Below are positions 48,500-58,900 of a DNA stretch of 64,000 nt, piece by piece. This DNA is from Sarcophilus harrisii (lineage: Eukaryota; Chordata; Mammalia; Dasyuromorphia; Dasyuridae): contig NC_045432.1 in NCBI RefSeq assembly GCF_902635505.1, forward strand, positions 77,799,051-77,863,050. Reading direction: 5' to 3'. The position numbers were made by a program, and so were the translations under genes. Position 1 is the first letter of the stretch. Every line of letters starts with the position of its first letter. The notes under the pieces were generated by a model. The model saw only the letters and a list, made by a program, of their open reading frames with translations, searched no databases and had not been told where the DNA came from.

Positions 48500-50110
48500 C
48501 CCGTTGAAGAAGAACACCTTAATATCACCAATAACTGGACATCACAGCTGCGGGTCCAGTGTGAAAGTAAAAGACAACTCTGCCTTCCAAAAGTAACCTG
48601 CAAGTCCCTGCCCTGCTGCTCCTAGGGTGAAGAGCACTGAAGTAACAGTCCTGACGCCAGTAACACCAACAGTTGCCAGAAGTCCATGCTGCTGTCCAGG
48701 GTGAAGAGGAACACTTGCAGACAAGTAACCAGAAGTCCCTGCTGACGCTCCAGGGTGAAGAGAACACTTGCCATCACAAGTTACCAGAAGTCCCTGCTGC
48801 TTCCGCAGGGTGAAGAAACACTTCCACATAGTTACTCAAAGTCCCTGCTGTAGCTCCAGGGTGAAGAGGAACACTGTGCCATAAAGTTACCAGAAGTCCC
48901 TTCGCTGAGCTCTAGGGTGAAGAAACCATTTCCTTACAGAAATGCAAAGCCAGCTGCGCTTCCAAGGTGAAGAGAGGCCCTGCCAGAAATCAAGCTCAGA
49001 AGAGTCTCCTGAAGCTCTGGTGAAGAAGACCATTTCCTAACAAAATGCAGAAGCACACAGCTGCAGCTTAGGGGTGGAGAGAGGCCTTTGACATCATAAA
49101 CAAATCAGAGAGTCCCGTCTGCGCTCTGGGTTGAAGAACAGAGGTCTTGCATCACAATCCAGAGAGGTGCATCTACCGCTCCAGGATAGAATGAGGACAC
49201 TTGCATACAACTACGCAGACGTCCCAACTGCAGCTTAGGGTGAGAGAGGACCTTGCCATCACATACCATGCAGAGGTCCCGCTGCAGCTCCGGTTGAAGA
49301 AGAACACTTCCATCACCAATACAGGGACATCACAGCTGCGGTGTCCAGTGGTGAAGAGAAAGCACTTGCCTAAAAGTTAACCAGAGTCCCTCCTGCTGCT
49401 CTAGGGTGAAGAACAGAACAGTTGCCTAATCCTGTTACCAAGGAAGTCCCTGCCTGACCTGACTCCTAGGCAGGTGAAGAAACACAGTTTCCATTACAGA
49501 AATGACTAAAGTCCCTGCTGCGTTCCAAGGTGAAGAGAGACCATTGTCCATGAAAATCAGGTTTCTATGAAAGTCTCTCCACTGAAGCTTATCCGTCAGG
49601 AAGAAGAGCCATTTGCCAAGAACAATGCAGAAGCACAACTGCAGCTTAGGGTGGAGAGAGGCCTTTGCCAGTCACAACCAGCAGAGGTCCAAGCTGCAGC
49701 TCCCGGTTGAAGAAGAACACTTCTATCACCAATAAGTGGACATCACAGCTGCAGTTCCAGTGTGAAGAAAAGCACTTGCCTCCAAAAGTAACCAGAAGTC
49801 CCTCCTGCTGCTCTAGGGTGAAGAACAACAGTTGCCATCACAAGTTGCCAGAAGTCCATGCTGCTGCTCCAGGGTGAAGAGGAACACTTGTGATGACAAG
49901 TAACCAGAAGTCCCTGCTGACGCTCCAGGGTGAAGAGCAACACTTGCCATCACAAGTACAGAGTCCTGCCAGTTCCAGGGTGAAGACAACCTGCCATCAA
50001 TATTCGAAGTCCCTGCTAGCTCCAGGGTGAAGAGGAACACTTGGCATCACAAGTTACCAGAAGTCCCTGCTGCTAGCTCTAGGGTGAAGAATAACAGTCC
50101 ATTAGTTGAT
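48500..50110. repeat. Third indel-dense stretch of the array
   Basis: Monomers are irregular in length, with scrambled short insertions (for example 'cctgacctgactcctaggca' at about 49452). B-block junctions at 49042 and 49621 are still readable. Clean sequence follows from about 50150. Confidence 0.65.
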
Positions 50111-50183
50111 AAGTCCCCTCCAGCGGGACCACGCATGAAATGTTTCCTAGAAATCTTTCCTGAAGCTACTGGGTGAAGAAGAC

Positions 50184-52080
50184 CAATTTGCTAAGAAAAA
50201 TGCAGAAGACACAGCTGCAGCTTAGGGGTGGAGAGAGGCCTTTGATATCATAACAAATCAGAGGTCTCAGTTGCAGCTCTGGGTTGGACAGAGGTCTTTG
50301 CTATCACAACCTAGCAGAGGTGTCATATACCGCTCCAGGATAGAATGAGGCCTTTGCCATCACAACTACGCAGACGTCCCAACTGCAGCTTAGGGGTGGA
50401 GAGAGGTCTTTGCCATCACAACCATGCAGAGGTCCAAGCTGCAGCTCCCGTTTGAAGAAGAACACTTCCTATCACCAATAAGTGGACATCACAGCTGCGG
50501 GTCCAGTGTGAAGAAAAGCACTTGCCTCCAAAAGTAACCAGACGTCCCTCCTGCTGCTCTAGGGTGAAGAACAACAGTTGCCATCACAAGTTACCAGAAG
50601 TCCCTGCTGCTGCTCTAGGGTGAAGAATAACAGTTTCCATTACAAGTTGACTAAAGTCCCTGCTGCTGTTCCAAGGTGAAGAGGACCAAGTGCCATGAAA
50701 TGTTTCTAGAAATCTTTCCTGAAGCTACTGGGTGAAGAAGACCAATTTCCGTAAGAAAAATGCAGAAGACACAGCTGCAGCTTAGTGGTGGAGAGAGGCC
50801 TTTGCCAGTACAACCAAGCAGAGGTCCAAGCTGCAGCTCCCGGTTGAAGAAGAACACTTCCTATCACCAATAAGTGGACATCACAGCGGCAGTTCCAGTG
50901 TAAGAAAAGCACTTGCCTCAAAGAACAGAAGTCCCTCCTGCTGCTCTAGGGTGAAAACACAGTGCCATCACAAGTGCCGAAGTCCCTTGCTGCTGCTCCA
51001 GGGTGAAGAGGAACACTGTGATGACAAGTAACCAGAAGTCCGCTGAGCTCCAGGGTGAAGAGAGGAATACTGCCATCCAAGTTACCAGAAGTCCCTGCTG
51101 TAGCTCCAGGTGAAGAGGAACATCCATCACAGTTACCAGAAGTCCCTGCCGAGCTCCAGGGTGAAGAGGACCACGTGCCATGAAATTTACCAGAAATCTT
51201 CCTGAAGCTACTGGGTGAAGAAGACCAATTTGCTAAGAAAAATGCAGAAGACACAGCTGCAGCTTAGGGGTGGAGAGGCCTTTGATATCATAACAAATCA
51301 GAGGTCTCAGTGCAGCCTGGTTGACAAGTCTTGCTATCACAACCAGCAGAGGTCATATACCGCTCAGGATAGAATGAGGCCTTGCCATCACAACTCACCA
51401 GACTCCCAACCTGCAGCAGGGGTGGAGAGAGCTGCCATCACAACCATGCAGAGGTCCAAGCTGCAGCTCCGTTGAAGAAGAACACTTCCTATCACCAAAA
51501 TGACATCGCTGCGGTCCAGTGTGAAGAAAAGCACTTGCCTCAAAAGTAACCAGACGTCCCTCCTGCTGCTCTAGGGTGAAGAACAACAGTTGCCATCAAA
51601 GTTACCAGAAGTCCCTGCTGCTGCTCTGGTGAAGTAACAGTTTCCATTACAAGTTGACTAAAGTCCCTGCTGCTGTTCCAAGGTGAAGAGGACCAAGTGC
51701 CATGAAATGTTTCTAGAAATCTTTCCTGAAGCTACTGGGTAAGAAGACCAATTCCTGTAAGAAAATGCAGAAGACACAGCTGCAGCTTAGTGGTGGAGAG
51801 AGGCCTTTGCCAGTACAACCAAGCAGAGGTCCAAGCTGCAGCTCCCGGTTGAAGAAGAACACTCCTATCACCAATAAGTGGACATCACAGCGGCAGTTCC
51901 AGTGTCAAGAAAGCACTTGCCTCAAAAGTAACAGAAGTCCCTCCTGCTGCTCTAGGGTGAAGAACAACAGTTGCCATCACAAGTTGCCAGAAGTCCTTGC
52001 TGCTGCTCCAGGGTGAAGAGGAACACTTGTGATGACAAGTAACCAGAAGTCCCTGCTGACGCTCCAGGGTGAAGAGCAAT
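50184..52080. repeat. Clean block and its indel-riddled near-copy
   Basis: 50184-51060 and about 51227-52080 follow the same order of monomers and share private variants, such as 'cacagcggcagttcc' and 'gtgccatgaaatgtttctag', at offsets of about 1.0 kb. The second copy, especially 51270-51600, lacks dozens of single bases present in the first. Either a recent duplication was read badly, or one locus was assembled twice. Confidence 0.7.
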
Positions 52081-55000
52081 ACTTGCCATCACAAGTTACC
52101 AGAAGTCCCTGCTGCAGCTCCAGGGTGAAGAGCAACACTTGCCATCACAAGTTACCAGAAGTCCCTGCTGTAGCTCCAGGGTGAAGAGGAACACTTGTGA
52201 TCACAAGTTACCAGAAGTCCCTGCTGCTGCTCCAGGGTGAAGAACAACAGTTTACAATTCAAGTTGACTAAAGTCCCTACTGCTGTTCCAAGGTGAAGAG
52301 GACCACGTGCCATGAAATGTTTCAGAAATCTTTCCTGAAGCTAGTGGGTGAAGAAGACCAATTTCCCTAAGAAAAATGCAGAAGACACAGCTTCAGCTTA
52401 GGTGTGGAGAGAGGCCTTTGATATCACAACAAATCAGACGTCTCAGTTGCAGCTCTCGGTTGGATAGAGGTCTTTGCTATCACAACCTAGCATAGGTCTC
52501 ATTTACCGCTGCAGGATAGAATGAGGCCTTTGCCATCACAACTACGCAGGCGTCCCAAGTGCAGCTTAGTGGTGGAGAGAGGCCTTTGCCATTACAACCA
52601 AGCAGAGGTCCAAGCTGCAGCCCCCGTTTGAAGAAGAACACTTCCTATCACCAATAAGTGGACTTCACAGCTGCAGTTCCAGTGTGAAGAAAAGGACTTT
52701 CCTCCAAAACTAACCAGAAGTCCCTCCTGATGCTCTAGGGTGAAGAACAACAGTTGCCATCACAAGTTGCAAGAAGTCCCTGCTGCTGCTCTAGGGTGAA
52801 AAGCAACACTTGCCATTACAAGTTGCCTGAAGTCCCTGCTGTTGCTCCAAGGTGAAGAGGAACACTTGCCATCACAATTTGCCAGATGTCCCTGCTGCAG
52901 CTCCATGGTGAATAGGAATATTTGCCATCAAAAGTTACCAGAAATCTTTCCTGTAGCTACTGGGTGAAGAAGACCAATTACCCCAAGAAAAATGCAGAGG
53001 ACGCAGCTTCAGATTAGGGGTGGAGAGAGGCCTTTTCTATCAAACAAAGCAGAGGTCTCAGCTACAGTTCTGGGGTGGAGAGAGGCCTTTGCCATCACAA
53101 CCAAGCAGAGGTCCAAGCTGCAGCTCCCGTTTGAAGAAGAACACTTAATATGACCAATAACTGGACATCACAGCTGCGGGTCCAGTGTGAAGAAAAGCAC
53201 TTGCCTCCAAAAGTAACCAGAAGTCCCTCCTGCTGCTCTAGGGTGAAGAACAACAGTTGCCATCACAAGTTGTCAGAAGTCCCTGCTGCAGCTCCACGGT
53301 GAAGAGCAACACTTGCCATCACAAGTTACCAGAAGTCCCTGCTGTAGCTCCAGGGTGAAGAGGAACACTTGTGATCACAAGTTACCAGAAGTCCCTGCTG
53401 CTGCTCCAGGGTGAAGAACAACAGTTTCCATTACAAGTTGCCTAAAGTCCCTGCTGCTGCTCCAAGGTGAAGAGGACCACGTGCCATGAAATGTTACCAG
53501 AAATCTTTCCTGAAGCTACTGGGTGAAGAAGACCAATTTCGCTAAGAAAAATGCAGAAGACACAGCTGCAGCTTAGGGGTGGAGAGAGGCCTTTGATATC
53601 ATAACAAATCAGAGGTCTCAGTTGCAGCTCTGGGTTGGACAGAGGTCTTTGCTATCACAACCTAGCAGAGGTGTCATATACCGCTCCAGGATAGAATGAG
53701 GCCTTTGCCATCACAACTACGCAGACGTCCCAACTGCAGCTTAGGGGTGGAGAGAGGCCTTTGCCATCACAACCATGCAGAGGTCCAAGCTGCAGCTCCC
53801 GTTTGAAGAAGAACACTTAATATCACCAATAACTGGACATCACAGCTGCGGGTCCAGTGTGAAGAAAAGCACTTGCCTCCAAAAGTAACCAGAAGTCCCT
53901 CCTGCTGCTCTAGGGTGAAGAACAACAGTTGCCATCACAAGTTGCCAGAAGTCCCTGCTGCTGCTCCAGGGTGAAGAGGAACACTTGTGATGACAAGTAA
54001 CCAGAAGTCCCTGCTGACGCTCCAGGGTGAAGAGGAATACTTGCCATCACAAGTTACCAGAAGTCCCTGCTGCAGCTCCAGGGTGAAGAGCAACACTTGC
54101 CATCACAAGTTAACAGAAGTCCCTGCTGCAGCTCCAGGGTGAAGAGCAACACTTGCCATCACAAGTTACCAGAAGTCCCTGCTGCTGCTCTAGGGTGAAG
54201 AATAACAGTTTCCATTACAAGTTGCCTAAAGTCCCTGCTGCTGCTCCAAGGTGAAGAGGACCACGTGCCATGAAATGTTTCTAGAAATCTTTCCTGAAGC
54301 TACTGGGTGAAGAAGACCAATTTCCCTAAGAAAAATGCAGAAGACACAGCTGCAGCTTAGTGGTGGAGAGAGGCCTTTGCCAGTACAACCAAACAGAGGT
54401 CCAAGCTGCAGCTCCCGTTTGAAGAAGAACACTTCCTATCACCAATAAGTGGACATCACAGCTGCAGTTCCAGTGTGAAGAAAAGCACTTGCCTCCAAAA
54501 GTAACCAGAAGTCCCTCCTGCTGCTCCAGGGTGAAGAACAACAGTTGCCATCACAAGTTGGCAGAAGTCCTTGCTGCTGCTCCAGGGTGAAGAGGAACAC
54601 TTGTGATGACAAGTAACCAGAAGTCCCTGCTGACGCTCCAGGGTGAAGAGGAATACTTGCCATCACAAGTTACCAGAAGTCCCTGCTGTAGCTCCAGGGT
54701 GAAGAGGAACACTTGTGATCACAAGTTACCAGAAGTCCCTGCTGCTGCTCCAGGGTGAAGAACAACAGTTTACATTATAAGTTGCCTAAAGTCCCTGCTG
54801 CTGCACCAAGGTGAAGAGGACCACGTGCCATGAAATGTTACTAGAAATCTTTCCTGAAGCTAATGGGTGAAGAAGACCAATTTCGCTAAGAAAAATGCAG
54901 AAGACACAGCTGCAGCTTAGGGGTGGAGAGAGGCCTTTGATATCATAACAAATCAGAGGTCTCAGTTGCAGCTCTGGGTTGGTCAGAGGTCTTTGCTATC

Positions 55001-55959
55001 ACAACCTAGCAGAGGTGCCATATACCGCTCCAGGATAGAATGAGGCCTTTGCCATCACAACCAAGCTGAGGTCCAAGCTGCAGCTCCCGTTTGAAGAAGA
55101 ACACTTAATATCACCAATACCTGGACATCACAGCTGCGGGTCCAGTGCGAAGAAAAGCACTTGCCTCCAAAAGTAACCAGAAGTCCCTCCTGCTGCTCTA
55201 GGGTGAAGAACAACAGTTGCCATTACAAGTTGCCAGAAGTCACTGCTGCTGCTCCAGGGTGAAGAGGAACACTTGTGATGACAAGTAACCAGAAGTCCCT
55301 GCTGACGCTCCAGGGTGAAGAGGAACACTTGCCATCACAAGTTACCAGAAGTCCCTGCTGCAGTTCCAGGGTGAAGAGCAACACTTGCCATCAATAGTTA
55401 CCAGAAGTCCCTGCTGTAGCTCCAGGGTGAAGAGGAACACATGTGATCACAAGTTACCAGAAGTCCCTGCTGCTGCTCTAGGGTGAAGAATAACAGTTTC
55501 CATTACAAGTTGACTAAAGTCCCTGCTGCTGTTCCAAGGTGAAGAGGACCACGTGCCATGAAATGTTTCTAGAAATCTTTCCTGAAGCTACTGGGTGAAG
55601 AAGACCAATTTCCCTAAGAAAAATGCAGAAGACACAGCTGCAGCTTAGTGGTGGAGAGAGGCCTTTGCCAGTACAACCAAGCAGAGGCCCAAGCTGCAGC
55701 TCCCGTTTGAAGAAGAACACTTCCTATCACCAATACGTGGACATCACAGCTGCAGTTCCAGTGTGAAGAAAAGCACGTGCCTCCAAAAGTAACCAGAAGT
55801 CCCTCCTGCTGCTCTAGGGTGAAGAACAACAGTTGCCATCACAAGTTCCCAGAAGTCCCTGCTGCAGCTCCAGGGTGAAGAGCAACACTTGCCATCACAA
55901 GTTACCGGAAGTCCCTGCTGTAGCTCCAGGGTGAAGAGGAACACTTGTGATCACAAGTT

Positions 55960-58900
55960 ACCAGAAGTCCCTGCTGCTACTCCAGGGTTAAGAACAAAAG
56001 TTGCCATCACAAGTTGCCAGAAGTCCCTGCTGCTGCTCCAGGGTGAAGAACAACAGTTCCCATGACAAGTTGCCAGAAGTCCCTGCTGTTGCTCCAGGGT
56101 GAAGAGGAACACTTGTGACCACAAGCAACTAGAAGTCCCTGCTGACGCTCCAGTGTGAAGAGGAATACTTGCTATCACAAGATACCAGAAGTTCCTGCTG
56201 CAGCTCCAGGGTGAAGAGGAACACTTGTCATCAAAAGTATCCAGAAGTCCCTGCTGTAGCTCCAGGGTGAAGAGGAACACTTGTTATCACAAGTACCCAG
56301 AAGTCCCTGCTGCCGCTCCAGGTTGAAGAGCAAGACTTGTCATCCTAAGTTGCCAGAAGTCCCTGCTGTAGCTCCAGGGTGAATAGGACCATTTGCCATC
56401 AAAAGTTACCAGAAATCTTTCCTGTAGCTACCGGGTGATGAAGACCAATTACCCCAAGAAAAATGCAGTGGACCCAGCTGCAGATTAGGGGGGGAGAGAG
56501 GCCTTTTCTATCAAAACAAAGCAGAGGTCTCAGCTACAGCTCAGTGGTGGAGAGAGGCCTTTGCTATCAGAAGAAAGCAGAGGTCTCAGCTGCAGTTCCA
56601 GGATGCAGAGACAAATTTTCCATCACAACCAAGCAGCTGTCTCAGCTGCAGCTCCAAGATGGAGAGAGGCCTTTGCCATCACAACCAAGCAGAGGTCCAA
56701 GCTGCAGCTCCCATTTGAAGAAGAACACTTACTATCACCAATAACTGGACATCACAGCTGCAGGTCCAGTGTGAAGAAAAGCACTTGCCTCCAAAAGTAA
56801 CCAGAAGTCCCTCCTGCTGCTCTAGGGTGAAGAATAACAGTTGCCATCACAAGTTGCCAGAAGTCCCTGCTGCTGCTCCAGGGTGAAGAGGAACACTTGT
56901 GATGACAAGTAACCAGAAGTCCCTGCTGACGCTCCAGGGTGAAGAGGAATACTTGCCATCACAAGTTACCAGAAGTCCCTGCTGCAGCTCCAGGGTGAAG
57001 AGCAACACTTGCCATCACAAGTTACCAGAAGTCCCTGCTGTACCTCCAGGGTGAAGAACAACAGTTTACATTACAAGTTGCCTAAAGTCCCTGCTTCTGC
57101 ACCAAGGTGAAGAGGACCACGTGCCATGAAATGTTACCAGAAATCTTTCCTGAACATAATGGGTGAAGAAGACCAATTTCGGTGTTACCAGAAATCTTTC
57201 CTGAAGCTAGTGGGTGAAGAAGACCAATTTCCCTAAGAAAAATGCAGAAGACACAGCTGCAGCTTAGGGGTGGAGAGAGGCCTTTGATATCATAACAAAT
57301 CAGAGGTCTCAGTTGCAGCTCTGGGTTGGACAGAGGTCTTTGCTATTATAACCTAGCAGAGGTGTCATATACCGCTCCAGGATAGAATGAGGCCTTTGCC
57401 ATCACAACTACGCAGACGTCCCAACTGCAGCTTAGGGGTGGAGAGAGGCCTTTGCCATCACAACCAAGCAGAGGTCCAAGCTGCAGCTCCCGTTTGAAGA
57501 AGAACACTTCCTATCACCAATAAGTGGACCTCACAGCTGCAGGTCCAGTGTGAAAAAAAGCACTTGCCTCCAAAAGTAACCAGAAGTCCCTCCTGCTGCT
57601 CTAGGGTGAAGAACAACAGTTGCCATCACAAGTTGCAAGAAGTCCCTGCTGCTGCTCCAGGGTGAAGGGGAAAACTTTTGACCACAAATACCCAGAAGTC
57701 CCTGCTGCTGCTCCAGGGTGAAGAGGAACACTTGCCATCACCAGTTACCAGGAGTCCCTGCTGCATCTCCAGGGTGAAGAGGAACAGTTGCCATCACAAA
57801 TTACCAGAAGTCCCTGCTGCTACTCCAGGGTGAAGAACAACAGTTGCCCTCACAAGTTGCCAGAAGTCCCTGCTGCTGCTCCAGGGTGAAGAGGAACACT
57901 TGTGACCACAAGGACCCAGAAGTCCCTGGTGCTGCTCCTAGGTGAAGAGGAACACTTGCCATCACAAGTTAACAGAAGTCCCTGCTGCTGCTCCAGGGTG
58001 AAGAACAATAGTTGCCATTACAAGTTGCCAGAAGTCCCTGCTGACGCTCCAGTGTGAAGAGGAATACTTGGCATCACAAGATACCAGAAGTTCCTGCTGC
58101 AGCTCCAGGGTGAAGACGAACACTTGTCATCAAAAGTAACCAGAAGTCCCTGTTTCAGCTCCAGGGTGAAGAGGAACACTTGTGATCCCAAGTTACCAGA
58201 AGTCCCTGCTGCTGCTCCAGGGTGAAGAGGAACACTTGTGACCAAATGTACCCAGAAGTCCCTGCTGCTGCTCCAGGGTGAAGAGGAACACTTGTGACGA
58301 CAAGTAACCAGAAATCCCTGGTGACGTTCCAGGGTGAAGAGCAATACTTGCCATCAAACTTACCGTATGTCCCTGTTGCAGCTCCAGGATGAAGAGGAAC
58401 ACTTGCCATCACAATTTACCAGATGTTCCTGCTGCAGCTCCAGGGTGAATAGGAACATTTGCCATCAAAAGTTACCAGCAATCTTTCCTGTAGCTACTGG
58501 GTGAAGAAGACCAATTACCCCAAGAAAAATGCAGAGGACGCAGCTGCAGATTAGGGGTGGAGAGAGGCCTTTTCTATCAAAATAAAGCAGAGGTTTCAGC
58601 TACAGCTCCGGGGTGGAGAGAGGCTTTTGCCATCACAACCAAGAAGCTGTCTCAGCTTCAGCTCCAAGATGGAGAGAGGCCTTTGCCATCAACACTAAGC
58701 AGAAGTCCAAGCTGCAGCTCCTGTTTGAAGAAGAACACTTCCTATCACCAATAATTAGACGTCCCAGCTGTATGTCCAGTGTGACAAAAAGAACTTGACA
58801 CCACAAATGACCAGAAGTTCCTGCTGCATCTCCAGGGTGAAGACGAACACTTGTCATCACAAGTAACCAGAAGTCCCTGCTGTAGCTCCAGGGTAAAGGG

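Noticed and set aside
36010-51950. Biological hypermutation of part of the satellite
   Set aside because: The differences are mostly one-base indels spread evenly in sharply bounded patches beside clean duplicates. Sequencing or assembly error is simpler; see the matching finding.
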